Of a DNA stretch of 56,907 nt, positions 34,050 through 43,485 are shown in pieces. Within the stretch, counting starts at the first letter, position 1. Each line of letters begins with the position of its first letter. Both the position numbers and the translations under genes were made by a program. The notes under the pieces were generated by a model. That model was not told the origin of the DNA. It ran no database searches and was given only the letters and a program-made list of their open reading frames with translations. Source of the stretch: CAZGXI01 sp964529715 (lineage in GTDB: Bacteria; Chloroflexota; Anaerolineae; Aggregatilineales; Ch27); contig CAZGXI010000033.1 in assembly GCA_964529715.1 (NCBI GenBank), forward strand, positions 1 through 56,907. Reading direction: 5' to 3'.

Positions 34050-36404
34050 ATGACCACCATAACCGAGGCAGAGGGTGGCCAGCAAACCACGTCGGGCGAT
34101 CTTCAGGCGACGCCGCCGGGATCGGCAACTTCGACTCCGCCCAACGGCGGCGATGAGGCCCGCACGCCGCAAATCGAAGCGCGCGGCTGGCCATATCTGT
34201 CCGGCGCACTCCTGGACAGCGGGTGGCAGCAGGCCGTCAACATCGGTCCATCGATGATGGGCCGCCAGGTAGCCTATGCGCTATCGGCCAGTCTGCAACA
34301 TACCGACGAGACTGCCCCTTCTGCGCCTTCGCCTGACATCCAGAACACCCTAACCGTGCGGGAAACGGCCATGCTGGCCCTGGCCGCGCTGGCCGAGAAT
34401 ATCTCTGCCCAACAGCGAACCACCCTGCTGGAGGACGTGCGCACCCTACGCCATCCGGCACTGCGGGCGCGAGCACTGTTGCTGCTGGCTCCACATCTAC
34501 CTGCCGAAGTCCGGCGACGTGTGCTGCGCGAATCATGGGAGGCGCTGAGCCGGCTTCCCGAAGCCACAGAGCGGGTGCGCCTGTTGCGGCTGTTACTGCC
34601 CATGTTGCGCGCCGCCGCCGAAGGCGAGCTGCCCAGCGGTGTCGTTGCTGAGACGCTCGACCTGGCAAGCAGCATCCCAAACCCTGAGGCACGTCTGCGC
34701 AGCCTAACCGCGCTGCTGCCCTTTTTGCCGCCGACGGTCCGCATTGGTATCCTGCTCGCCATTCTAGATACCATCGCTGCGCTAAATCAGCCGGATAGCC
34801 AGGCCGGCACCCTGATTGCCCTGGCCCCGTATCTGCTCGGCGAAGTCCATCACCGCGCGCTGACTGTCGCCTCGCGCATCAAGGAACCCGCTGCGCGCGC
34901 ACGCACCCTTACGGCCCTGGCACGCTACCTGCCCGCCGCCCTCCAGCCGCGCCTGCGCGCCGCCGCGCTGGAAGCCATTGCGACCATCAGCAGCGAGGAA
35001 GAACGCGCCGAGGCGTTGGCTATCTTTGCTCCGCATCTGGAAGAAATGCCCCAGGGTGAAGAGGCGCTGCCCGTACTGCTGGAACGCGCGCTCGCCATTG
35101 CCATCAACATGACCCGGCGCGACGCCCAGGCCAGGGCACTCGTCGGCTTGCAGGCTCGTCTGCCGCGCAACCTGCAAGGCGAAGCCCTGGCTGCCGTGAA
35201 CGCCATTCCCGACGAACATGTGCGCGCCCAACTGCTGGCCGAACTGGCCCCCTCTCTGCCGCCAGACCTGGCCGTCGCCGCCCTGGCCGTCGCCCACGAC
35301 ATCCGCCAGCGAGATGCGCGCTTCCTCGCGCTGGCGGCCCTGGCGAAAAACATGCCCCCCAAAGCGGCAGAGCGCACCTGGCTGGACGCCCTGGCCGTCG
35401 CGCTGGCATTGCCGCGTCAATTGGAGCGCGTGCTGGCCCTGGCGCAGTTGATCCCCAACCTGCCCAACGATCTACGCTACCGCGCGATCAGCAGCGCCCT
35501 CACCGCTGCCCGTTCGATCCCAAAAGAGAGCGCCCGCGTGCGCGCCCTGGCTGCACTGGCGCCGTTTCTGGAAGGCCAATTGTTGGCCGACGCCATTGCC
35601 GACGCTTACACGCTGACCAACCCGCTGGAACGAGTCAGCGCGCTGACGGCGTTGGCCCCCTACTTGCCAGAGGGCGATCCCCAGCTTCAAATGCTCAAGG
35701 CCACGCTGCAAGGCATCCGGGAGATCTCGGTGGAATACCGCCGCGCGCGCGCGCTGGTCAATCTGGCCCCGGAGCTGCCACCAGACCTCATCGACGAAGC
35801 CGCCAGCATCGCGTTGGAGATCGAGGACCCCTACGACCGCGCAACCACGCTGATTGCCCTGCTCCAACGGCTAGAAGGCGAAGCGCACACAACCATCGCC
35901 GAACAGGCAGCGCGTGCTGCCAGTGAGATCATGGATAACTACGACCGCGCCAGCGCCCTGGCTTCGCTGTGGACGCTGGCTGCGCCGGCGCGACGGCAGA
36001 CCATCCTCCGCGAGGTGCTAACCGCCGTGCGCGAGATCGAGGATGACTACGACCGGGCCAGCGGAGTCGCAGTGCTGGCCCCCTTGCTGGCCCTGGACCA
36101 TGCACCGCTGGCCCTGCCGCAAGAATCCCAGGTGTTACGTGAAACCGTGCTGGCTGTTTGCCAGATTGAATCGAGCGTGGAACGGGCCGAAGCCCTGGCC
36201 GCCCTGGTCCCCTACTGGATCAACATCCAACCCACCTCGGCAGCCTATGCCTTGTGGTGTGAAGTGCTTCCTCTCCTAAGCCGCCGCCCGGTTGCGCACG
36301 TGCTCAGCGACCTGGCCGCGCTCACGCCGGTGCTGCGCGAAGTCGGGGGCGACGCGGCGCTGCGCGAAGCCACCCAGGCCATCGTCATGGCCCGCCAGTG
36401 GTGA
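34050..36404 (+). CDS. HEAT-like alpha-helical repeat protein
   Basis: 784 residues. After a low-complexity N-terminus (about 1-45), nearly the whole protein consists of about 15-17 helical repeats of roughly 36-40 residues with a pattern like RARALTALARYLPAAL, RVRALAALAPFLEG or RASALASLWTLAAP. No membrane segment, signal peptide or catalytic motif is visible, so it is probably a cytoplasmic scaffold. It lies between the PP2C/AmaP pair and the convergent chemosensory operon, ending 27 bp from the Roadblock gene. I know no named family of this exact architecture. Confidence 0.7.
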   Translation: MTTITEAEGGQQTTSGDLQATPPGSATSTPPNGGDEARTPQIEARGWPYLSGALLDSGWQQAVNIGPSMMGRQVAYALSASLQHTDETAPSAPSPDIQNTLTVRETAMLALAALAENISAQQRTTLLEDVRTLRHPALRARALLLLAPHLPAEVRRRVLRESWEALSRLPEATERVRLLRLLLPMLRAAAEGELPSGVVAETLDLASSIPNPEARLRSLTALLPFLPPTVRIGILLAILDTIAALNQPDSQAGTLIALAPYLLGEVHHRALTVASRIKEPAARARTLTALARYLPAALQPRLRAAALEAIATISSEEERAEALAIFAPHLEEMPQGEEALPVLLERALAIAINMTRRDAQARALVGLQARLPRNLQGEALAAVNAIPDEHVRAQLLAELAPSLPPDLAVAALAVAHDIRQRDARFLALAALAKNMPPKAAERTWLDALAVALALPRQLERVLALAQLIPNLPNDLRYRAISSALTAARSIPKESARVRALAALAPFLEGQLLADAIADAYTLTNPLERVSALTALAPYLPEGDPQLQMLKATLQGIREISVEYRRARALVNLAPELPPDLIDEAASIALEIEDPYDRATTLIALLQRLEGEAHTTIAEQAARAASEIMDNYDRASALASLWTLAAPARRQTILREVLTAVREIEDDYDRASGVAVLAPLLALDHAPLALPQESQVLRETVLAVCQIESSVERAEALAALVPYWINIQPTSAAYALWCEVLPLLSRRPVAHVLSDLAALTPVLREVGGDAALREATQAIVMARQW

Positions 36405-36431
36405 CATCGCCTGACCGCTCGACAACAACAG

Positions 36432-37361
36432 TCAGCCCTGCGGGGTCTTATCGGGTGATAATTGGGGCATGGGGCGCGGAATTTCCACCGTCTGCAAAAT
36501 TTCGTCGATGACCGCCGCCGTGCGCTTGCTATACAGCCACACCATCCCCGGCTTGACATCGACCGAGCAGATGACCGCCAGCGACACCAGGTAAGGCCGC
36601 CCGAATTCGATAATGTAGACGCCGCTGTGTTCGCCCTCAAAGTAGGTGGAATGGAAGCGGCTCTCGTCCAGCACGGTCGCCAACGATTTGGTCGCGTCGT
36701 GGTCGATTGCCAGCGCCCGCGTCAGCAGCAACAGGTCATAATCTTCCAGCGTGCCCGCCGCCCCGACCATGTTGCCGTCCACATCTACCAGGCCAACGAA
36801 GTTCGCCTTCACGTGGCTACGCAGGCGGTTCAACTCCACCGTGATGCGCTTGAACTGCTGTCGCCCCAGGATCAGCGCGGCGGCACGCGTGCCGGGGTTC
36901 AGACGGCGTTCGCGGTCGCGGGCTGCATGGCGCTTGGGTTGCTCGGTTGGGGTCTGCTGCACCTGTGCAGCGCGCTTGTTTTCCAACTCGCGCTCGATCT
37001 GCATCAGCATGAATTCGAGATTGATCGGCTTGTAGAGGTAATCGACCGCCCCCAGGCGGAACGCTGCCACCGCCGACTTGGCCGAAAGATCATCGTCGAT
37101 CATCATGACGGACACCCCCGAACGCAACCCGCCGACCACCGCCAGCAGGTCCATGCCGCTCAGGTCCGGCAGTTCGGCCTCGGTGACGATCAGCGAGAAT
37201 TCGGTGAGCAAAATCTCGCTGAGCGCCTCCTCGAATGTGCTGGCCTGGCTGGTCAGGTAGCCGCCCGCATGTTCCAATGTTTCGACCATTGACTCGCGCA
37301 GTTCATCGTCTTTGGCAACGACGAGGATGCGGTCACGACGCTTGGGATCCTGAGTGGTCAT
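36432..37361 (-). CDS. Pseudo-receiver fused to Roadblock/LC7 domain
   Basis: 309 residues. Residues 1-130 fold like a response-regulator receiver, but the acidic pair is replaced (ILVVAKDDE) and the phosphoacceptor Asp is Glu (LIVTEAELPDLSG); the KP pair is kept (VDYLYKPIN). A charged linker (about 135-175) leads to a Roadblock/LC7 domain (about 180-295; VGLVDVDGNMVGAAGTLEDY, SLAVICSVDVKPGMVWLYS), the fold of MglB and other GTPase regulators. It is the last gene of the chemosensory operon, overlapping cheW by 29 bp. Probable role: output or polarity adaptor that does not need phosphorylation. GAGGG lies before ATG 37361. Confidence 0.75.
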   Translation of the reverse strand: MTTQDPKRRDRILVVAKDDELRESMVETLEHAGGYLTSQASTFEEALSEILLTEFSLIVTEAELPDLSGMDLLAVVGGLRSGVSVMMIDDDLSAKSAVAAFRLGAVDYLYKPINLEFMLMQIERELENKRAAQVQQTPTEQPKRHAARDRERRLNPGTRAAALILGRQQFKRITVELNRLRSHVKANFVGLVDVDGNMVGAAGTLEDYDLLLLTRALAIDHDATKSLATVLDESRFHSTYFEGEHSGVYIIEFGRPYLVSLAVICSVDVKPGMVWLYSKRTAAVIDEILQTVEIPRPMPQLSPDKTPQG

Positions 37362-37803
37362 GGTTTCCCTCAACCGGCAGATCGACCGGGGCAAATGTTT
37401 GCAGCAGAGCTGCCACGTCGAACACGAAAAGCGGTTTCTGGTCCGCCACCGCCATACCTCGGATATACGGGCCGCTTCGCGCCAGCCGGGTCAGGCTGTC
37501 GGTAGACAGGGACATCACCTCAGACACGTCGTCCACCACCAGACCGGCAACCTGATTGGCCCCCCGGACGACGACAAACAACGTTGCCAGGGTCAGCGGT
37601 CCGGCCTCCTGGCCCAAACACAGGCGCAGGTCCAGGATGGGAATAAGGCTTCCGTGCCGGTTGACCACGCCCCGCACTTCGGGCGGGGATTCCGGCAGCG
37701 GGATCATCTGCACCAGGGCCGACACTTCCAAAATGTCGGCCACCGGTATGGCGTAGCGGTGTTCCCCCACCACACAGATCATCACCGGCAGCGTGTCGGA
37801 CAC
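37333..37803 (-). CDS. cheW: CheW-like coupling protein
   Basis: 156 residues, all CheW domain: VMICVVGEHRYAIPVADILEV, PPEVRGVVNRHGSLIPILDLR with the conserved NxRG-type site as NRHG, and VAGLVVDDVSEVMSL. CheW links receptors to the kinase CheA. It lies 2 bp after the RsbT-like gene and overlaps the downstream Roadblock fusion gene. A second CheW stands at the head of the operon, so two scaffold types may serve the array. Confidence 0.88.
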   Translation of the reverse strand: MSDTLPVMICVVGEHRYAIPVADILEVSALVQMIPLPESPPEVRGVVNRHGSLIPILDLRLCLGQEAGPLTLATLFVVVRGANQVAGLVVDDVSEVMSLSTDSLTRLARSGPYIRGMAVADQKPLFVFDVAALLQTFAPVDLPVEGNHDHSGSQAS

Positions 37804-37805
37804 AG

Positions 37806-38255
37806 CTAATCTTCCGCCGAGGAGTCGGTTTCATCTTGGAAGTCTACCGCCTGAACTTTACGCAGCGGGGTCAGCCACATCGTCAGCACAATGACCGGCG
37901 GGTCTTCCTCACGCAACGAGATGTCGTCCACCAGGTCGCCCATTTTGGCCCGCAGGGCCACGACGACGTTATTGGCCGCCACCCGCACCAGCCAGGGCGC
38001 TGCGCAGGAAATTTGAATGCCGGTGCGGTTGCCGTTCTGGACGCCACTATAGCTCAATTCGTGAGGTACCCCCGTCTTCAGAACCAGTTCAGCCAGGGCC
38101 GCTGCCGCCCCGGCCAGTTGTGCCCGAAAAGCGGGGGCGAATCCCAACAATCCTGCTGCCCGACGCGCCGTGTCGCGGGCAATCATGATGTCCATGCTAT
38201 CTTCCACTGCCACGGCCAGGATCGGTGGAATGATGATGTAACCTTCGCTGCCCAT
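37806..38255 (-). CDS. RsbT-like GHKL-fold protein, degenerate
   Basis: 149 residues. Residues about 15-100 resemble anti-sigma regulatory kinases of the RsbT type: SMDIMIARDTARRAAGLLGF matches the usual DIVxARQxARxLAxxLGF stretch, followed by QLAGAAAALAELVLKTG in place of the N-box helix. The N-box Asn and the glycine-rich ATP lid are not recognisable, so ATP binding is doubtful. The C-terminus continues with VVALRAKMGDLVDDISL. Encoded between cheY and cheW. It may be a protein-binding relic that connects the chemosensory array to a partner switch. Alternative: an unknown small protein. Confidence 0.5.
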   Translation of the reverse strand: MGSEGYIIIPPILAVAVEDSMDIMIARDTARRAAGLLGFAPAFRAQLAGAAAALAELVLKTGVPHELSYSGVQNGNRTGIQISCAAPWLVRVAANNVVVALRAKMGDLVDDISLREEDPPVIVLTMWLTPLRKVQAVDFQDETDSSAED

Positions 38256-38280
38256 CAGGGCTTCCCTTCGTGTGCGCGCC

Positions 38281-38655
38281 CTATTCCAAAACGCCCAATT
38301 CCTGTAGCGTGCTGATCAGGTGTTCGGACGCAAAAATATCCTTCGGAATGTAATCGTCGGCCCCAGCATGCAGGCCAGACATGGTTGCCTTGGCGCTGGT
38401 CTTCTCCGTCAGCATGATCACCGGGATGTCTTGAGTGGTTGGATTGCGCTTCAAGCGGCGACACACCTGAAAGCCATCCATACTCGGCAGTTTCACATCC
38501 AGGACGATCAGCGCGGGCGGGTTTTCCAGCGCCTCGCGGATGCCATCCGGCCCATCGTAAGCAATGCGGACTTTCAACCCCACGCTCTCCAGGGTCTCCT
38601 TGATCTGGGCCGCCTGTGTGCGGCTGTCTTCTACCAATAGTACTTCAAGAGCCAT
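38281..38655 (-). CDS. cheY: CheY-like single-domain response regulator
   Basis: 124 residues, receiver domain only: acidic residues E9-D10 (LLVEDSRTQ), phosphoacceptor D53 (LIVLDVKLPSMDG), Thr in VIMLTEK and the Lys in YIPKDIF. It is probably phosphorylated by the CheA encoded upstream. The 150-bp gap upstream contains a promoter, so it and the downstream genes can be expressed apart from cheB. Confidence 0.9.
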   Translation of the reverse strand: MALEVLLVEDSRTQAAQIKETLESVGLKVRIAYDGPDGIREALENPPALIVLDVKLPSMDGFQVCRRLKRNPTTQDIPVIMLTEKTSAKATMSGLHAGADDYIPKDIFASEHLISTLQELGVLE

Positions 38656-38763
38656 CTCCGTACTCCTTGCATTCGTTGTTTTGCCGTTAGAGTGTGATTT
38701 GAATGTCTCAACCGGCGCTCACGTTACTTCTGTCCCTTCCCCAGATCGGCAGGGGTTATAAAT

Positions 38764-38793
38764 ATAATACGCGCATTCTGTCAGAAGGGACAA
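38764..38793 (-). promoter_or_regulatory. Internal promoter upstream of cheY
   Basis: On the minus strand TTGTCC (38788-38793) and TATTAT (38764-38769) stand 18 bp apart in an AT-rich stretch, about 110 bp before the cheY start at 38655. Confidence 0.5.
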
Positions 38794-38805
38794 GTTATAG
38801 TTCGG

Positions 38806-39867
38806 TTATAGCAAATCCAGAATAGTCGGGGCGATCCGGTCTAGCGGAACGATTTGTTCGGCTGCGCCGCGCTCGACCGCCGCGCCGGGCATCCCGTACA
38901 CCAGGCATGTCTGCCGATCCTGCACCAACGTCCGCGCCCCGCGCTGGCGCATCGCCAGCAGGCCGCGCGCGCCGTCGGCCCCCATGCCTGTCAGGAGAAT
39001 CCCCAGCGCCCGCGCGCCGAAGTTTTGGGCCAGCGACTCGAACAACACGTCTACCGACGGCTGATACGCACTGTCCAAGCGATCTGTCAGCAGCGTGACG
39101 CGCACCCCGTTCCCGGCGCGTTGGAGTGTGAGATGTGCGCCGCTTCCGGCGACCACGACCTCGCCGGGACGCACGACCTGTCCCTGCTGCGCCTCCATCA
39201 CCCGCAGCGGCGTGCAGGTGTCCAACCAGCGAACCATGCCATCCACAAAACCCTCGGCCATATGCTGCACGACGGCAATCGGCGCGCTCAGCCCGGCGGG
39301 AAGAGCGCCCAGGATAACCCGCAACGCCATCGGCCCCCCGGCACTGGCCCCAATGGCGATCACCTGAGGGCGCATATTGACGACTGGCGGCGCCGCTTCG
39401 TGCAGGGCGGTGGCAGCAGAGGGTAGCTGGCCCGTCTGCCCCCAGCGCCGCACCAGGCTGACCTTTGCCATCGCCCGCAGCGTGGTGAGGAACTGGTCAC
39501 GGCGCACCGGGAAGTCCGGCTGGTCACGGCTGGGAGGCGTTTCTACCACCGCCAGCGCCCCAGCCTGAAGCGCCAGAAAAGCCAGGTCCACCTCACTGCG
39601 GCGCAGCCGTGAGGTAACGATCACAATCGGCAACGGCATCTGCTGCATCAAATGGCGTGTGGCGGCCAGGCCGTCCAGACGCGGCATCAACACATCCATG
39701 CTGATCACGTTTGGCTGGAGGCGGGCCGCCAGTGCAATTGCCTCCTGTCCGTCGTGGGCCTCACCGACGACGACCATATCGCTGGTTTCGGCGATCAGTG
39801 CCGTCAGGTGATGGCGCACGGTCGCACTGTCGTCCACAATCAAGACACGAAGAGGCGCTTCGCTCAT
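38806..39867 (-). CDS. cheB: CheB protein-glutamate methylesterase
   Basis: 353 residues. Receiver domain (1-125) with D58 (VISMDVLMPRLDG) and a C-terminal CheB esterase domain (about 165-353) with the Ser in GASAGGP, His in VVQHMAEG and Asp in GMGADGARGL. It removes methyl or amide groups from MCP glutamates when phosphorylated. No cheR gene is present in this window, so the methyltransferase must be elsewhere or missing. It lies 5 bp after cheA. Confidence 0.93.
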   Translation of the reverse strand: MSEAPLRVLIVDDSATVRHHLTALIAETSDMVVVGEAHDGQEAIALAARLQPNVISMDVLMPRLDGLAATRHLMQQMPLPIVIVTSRLRRSEVDLAFLALQAGALAVVETPPSRDQPDFPVRRDQFLTTLRAMAKVSLVRRWGQTGQLPSAATALHEAAPPVVNMRPQVIAIGASAGGPMALRVILGALPAGLSAPIAVVQHMAEGFVDGMVRWLDTCTPLRVMEAQQGQVVRPGEVVVAGSGAHLTLQRAGNGVRVTLLTDRLDSAYQPSVDVLFESLAQNFGARALGILLTGMGADGARGLLAMRQRGARTLVQDRQTCLVYGMPGAAVERGAAEQIVPLDRIAPTILDLL

Positions 39868-39872
39868 GGGCG

Positions 39873-42137
39873 TCAGACCATCTGCTCGATCATCTGCAAC
39901 AGTTCGTCCTGGTCAAAGCGCGTCTTGACGAGATAAGCGTCCGCGCCGGCGCGGTAGCCGCGCTCGCGGTCGGCAGATGAATCGCGCGATGTGACCAGAA
40001 TCACCGGAATATGTCGCCAGCGAGCATCCTCCTTGACCCGCTGGGTCAGTTCAAAGCCGTCCATGTTGGGCATTTCCACGTCGGTGACGATGATGTGGCA
40101 GGGTTCCTCGATCAGGGCGCGCAGGGCCTCTTCGCCGTCGGTCGCCGTGCGCACATGATACCCGGCAGCCTCCAGGATATTCTTTTCCAGGGTGCGGGTC
40201 GTGAGCGAGTCGTCCACGATAAGGATGTGCGGCAGCGGCGGACGCTCTTCAGCGGGGATAGGCGTCCGAGCAACGGCATTTGGCGGCTCCAACGGGCCAC
40301 CACGCCGCGCGCTTTTGATTAGATCGCTGGTATTGAGCACGATCACCACCTCGCCCGTGCCCAGCAGCGCCGCCCCGGCCACGTTGCGCACGCGGCTGAG
40401 TTCTGTCCCCAGCGCCTTCAGCACCAACTCCTGCTCGTTAAGCAGTTCGTCCACGACGAACGCCACCGCCCGCTCAGTAGAGCGCAGTACCAGGATCGGC
40501 GTCGTTTCGTCCAGAGCGCCGCGCGGCCCGGACCGCTCCAACACGTCTGCCAGATGGATCAGCGGCGTGGGACGGTTCGAGACCCGGATCATCGGGCGGT
40601 TATCGACGAAGAACACCTCGTTCTCGCCCAGGGCCGAGATGCGCGCGACGGCAGTCAGCGGAACGGCGTAGACCTCGGCACCGATGCGCACCAGCAGGCA
40701 GTGAATGCGCGTGAGGGAAATCGGCACCACCATATGGAAGATCGCGCCCTGGCCGGGCGTGTTTTCTAACCAGATGCGCCCGCGCAGCCCTTCAATGCGC
40801 TGCTGCACCACATCCAGCCCGACCCCGCGCCCGGAGATGGTCGTCACCTGGCTGGCGGTGGAAAAATGCGGCACAAAGATCAGGGCGGCGGCTTCGTCGG
40901 GCGACAGCGTCTCCGCTTCCGTCGCGCCGATGATCCCAGCCTCCAAAGCGCGCTGGCGAACCAGGTCGGGGTCAATACCGCGTCCGTCGTCACCAACGGA
41001 AACCTGAATATCGTTGCCGCGCGAGGTCACGCTGAGCGTAATCGTGCCTTTGGGCAGCTTTCCGGCAGCCACGCGCGTGGCAGGCAACTCGATGCCATGA
41101 TCGACAGCGTTGCGCAACAGGTGCATCAGGGGGTCTTTAAGCGCCTCCAGGACGTGCTTGTCCAGCTCGACTCCGGCCCCCTGAATAACCAGTTCCACCT
41201 CCTTGCCGCTGTCGCGGGCCAAGTCGCGCACCATCCGTTGAAACGGCCCCAGAATCGTATCGAAAGGCAACATCCGCACGGCGGCAATGTCGGCCTGGAG
41301 CTTATCGGCCAGGGTCGCCAGATACAAGGTGTCCTGCGCGAGAGCGCGGTTGAGCGCCGTCAGGTCACGCCGGGACTGGGACATGTAGTGCTGCGTGGCG
41401 TCTAAAAACTCCATCAGGTCGGCCATATCGCCACTGCCGTTGACGCTGCCGCGCAGTCGGCGCACGGTACGGATATAGGCCGAGCGGGCCTTACGCCAGC
41501 GTCGCTGCCAGCGATGGTGTTCCTGAAGCAGGTATTGCAGGTCACGGCGGCGCTGCTCGCTGTGCATTCGAGCGACCAACAACTCGCTGGCCTGCCCCAT
41601 CACCTCGTCCAGTTTGCTGATGCTAACACGCACGGTGTCGTCGCTGGGGCGCAGAGACGGCGGCGGCAGGGGTTCTGCCTGGGGGGTTGGATCGATGATC
41701 AGGGTTTGCCGCTTGGACCGATCCGGTGGCGGCGCCTCGCCCTCTGGCGGCGGCGCGGCGCGGGCAAAGCCACTCAACCGCTCCAACACCTGGCTCATCC
41801 CGTCTGGGTCCGCTTCTCCGCCATCAGAAAAACTCTGGATTAGGTCCAGGCCGTCGTACAACGTATCACAGATTTCCGGAGTCAGGTCCACTTGGCCGGC
41901 CAGCATCAGGTCGAACACATCTTCCATCCGATGCGCCAACGCCTCGATGGTTTTCAGCCCGACAGTGCGGGCCGCGCCTTTAAGGCTATGTGCAATGCGC
42001 GACACTTCCCGCAGATGGGTCTGACGCTCGCCCTCCGGCGCCACCTCCATTTGGAGCAGCAACTGGTTGAGCGTACCCAGGTATTCGGTCGCTTCAACCC
42101 AAAAAATCTCCAACAGATGATCAGCTGGATCGGCCAC
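39873..42137 (-). CDS. cheA: CheA histidine kinase with C-terminal receiver (CheA-REC hybrid)
   Basis: 754 residues. One N-terminal HPt domain with phosphorylated His50 (RIAHSLKGAARTVG), a Pro-rich linker (about 135-165), the dimerisation region (about 175-310), HATPase (N-box HLLRNAVDHGIEL, G1 DDGRGIDPD, G2 GRGVGLDVV), a CheW-like regulatory domain (about 480-610) and a C-terminal receiver (about 635-754; ILIVDDSLTT, IIVTDVEMPNMDG). Such hybrids are typical of Pil-Chp and other type IV pilus or alternative-function arrays. The receiver may act as phosphate sink. Confidence 0.93.
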   Translation of the reverse strand: MADPADHLLEIFWVEATEYLGTLNQLLLQMEVAPEGERQTHLREVSRIAHSLKGAARTVGLKTIEALAHRMEDVFDLMLAGQVDLTPEICDTLYDGLDLIQSFSDGGEADPDGMSQVLERLSGFARAAPPPEGEAPPPDRSKRQTLIIDPTPQAEPLPPPSLRPSDDTVRVSISKLDEVMGQASELLVARMHSEQRRRDLQYLLQEHHRWQRRWRKARSAYIRTVRRLRGSVNGSGDMADLMEFLDATQHYMSQSRRDLTALNRALAQDTLYLATLADKLQADIAAVRMLPFDTILGPFQRMVRDLARDSGKEVELVIQGAGVELDKHVLEALKDPLMHLLRNAVDHGIELPATRVAAGKLPKGTITLSVTSRGNDIQVSVGDDGRGIDPDLVRQRALEAGIIGATEAETLSPDEAAALIFVPHFSTASQVTTISGRGVGLDVVQQRIEGLRGRIWLENTPGQGAIFHMVVPISLTRIHCLLVRIGAEVYAVPLTAVARISALGENEVFFVDNRPMIRVSNRPTPLIHLADVLERSGPRGALDETTPILVLRSTERAVAFVVDELLNEQELVLKALGTELSRVRNVAGAALLGTGEVVIVLNTSDLIKSARRGGPLEPPNAVARTPIPAEERPPLPHILIVDDSLTTRTLEKNILEAAGYHVRTATDGEEALRALIEEPCHIIVTDVEMPNMDGFELTQRVKEDARWRHIPVILVTSRDSSADRERGYRAGADAYLVKTRFDQDELLQMIEQMV

Positions 42138-42163
42138 AGCAACCCTCGTTCGGTGCGATGAGG

Positions 42164-43477
42164 CTACAGGCGATAGCGATTCAGGGTTTCACTCAGATAG
42201 TCGGCCACGCTTTGCAACTTTTGCACATTGCGCTCCACCTGCATGGTGCTGCTAGCCGCCTCAGCGGTGGCCTCTTTGATCGTGCGCATGGCGCTGGTCA
42301 ACTGGTCCATGCCGACAGCCTGCTGACGGGTGCTGGCCGCAATCTGCACCGCCGCCAGGGCATTGTCCTCAATCGTGCGGGCCAATTCCCGGATCGCTTT
42401 GCCGGCCCGGTCCACCAGGCTGACGCCGTGATCGACGCCTTTGGTGCCTTCTTCCGTCACCATGACGGCGGAATTGGTAGCGCGTTGAATTTCGCTGAGG
42501 ATGTCGCGCACCTGCGAGGTGGCTTCGCGGCTTTGCTCGGCCAGACTGCGCACTTCCATCGCCACGACGGCAAACCCTTTGCCCTCTTCCCCAGCGCGAG
42601 CCGCCTCGACGCTGGCGTTGAGCGCCAGCATCTTCGATTGGTCGGCGATGCTGTTCACGGTGGCGATGATCTCCCCGATCTGCTGGGTATGTTCAGACAG
42701 GATCAGGATGTTGTCGGCGATGTCTTCCACGCGGCGGCGGATCAACTGCATCCCTTCGATGGCGTCGGCCACGGCCTCTTCACCACTGCGAGAGACCTCA
42801 ATCGACGCCTGGGCGTTTTCCGCCACGTTTTGGGCGCGCTCCGCCGTCTCGGTGACGGTGGCACGCACCTCATTGACGGTGGCGGTGGTCTGTGTCACCA
42901 CATCGTCCTGCTGAGTTGCCGCGTCGATCTGGCGGCTGGTGGCGTCGAAAATGTGGCGGCTCGCCTCGGCAAGTCCCTGGGTGGCTTCCCGCACCTCACG
43001 GACCATCGTGTGAATGTTGGTAGTCATCTCGTTGAGGGCATGAGCCAGTTGCACCTGGAACGGCTCAGCGTCCGGCAGGACACTCAGGCGGGCAGTCAGG
43101 TTGCCGGCGGCGATCTCGTGGGCGAAGCGCTGAATATCCCCAATCTCCAGCGCCTGGCGGCGACGGGAACGGCTCCGGATCAACCAGCCAAGCACCAATG
43201 CAGCGGCGAAGGTCAAGATTCCCAGGAGCGTCCCCACCAGCGCCGTCTGGTTGGCAAACACATCCAGCCGGGCCAGGATGGCCGGGTCAAGGTCGGGCCG
43301 CGCGGCCCACTCGCTGCGCAGATCATCGATTCGGAACTGGGCGCTCAACGTCACCAGAGCTACCGGGAGCACGCTGAGAAACGCCAGCACGACGACCAAG
43401 CCGCTGCCGAACACCCGCCGGAGCACCCGACCAGACGCACGCGCCTCAGGAACAGAGGAGAGAATCGCTTGGGTCAC
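42164..43477 (-). CDS. Methyl-accepting chemotaxis protein
   Basis: 437 residues. TM1 (about 24-46), a very small extracytoplasmic segment of about 30 residues, TM2 (about 79-100), HAMP (about 100-160) and the long coiled-coil signalling domain with the conserved tip SIADQSKMLALNASVEAARA and GKGFAVVAMEVRSLAEQS. With so small an outer domain it probably senses through the membrane or from protein partners rather than binding a soluble ligand. It lies between cheW and cheA. Confidence 0.92.
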   Translation of the reverse strand: MTQAILSSVPEARASGRVLRRVFGSGLVVVLAFLSVLPVALVTLSAQFRIDDLRSEWAARPDLDPAILARLDVFANQTALVGTLLGILTFAAALVLGWLIRSRSRRRQALEIGDIQRFAHEIAAGNLTARLSVLPDAEPFQVQLAHALNEMTTNIHTMVREVREATQGLAEASRHIFDATSRQIDAATQQDDVVTQTTATVNEVRATVTETAERAQNVAENAQASIEVSRSGEEAVADAIEGMQLIRRRVEDIADNILILSEHTQQIGEIIATVNSIADQSKMLALNASVEAARAGEEGKGFAVVAMEVRSLAEQSREATSQVRDILSEIQRATNSAVMVTEEGTKGVDHGVSLVDRAGKAIRELARTIEDNALAAVQIAASTRQQAVGMDQLTSAMRTIKEATAEAASSTMQVERNVQKLQSVADYLSETLNRYRL

Positions 43478-43485
43478 AGCAACAC

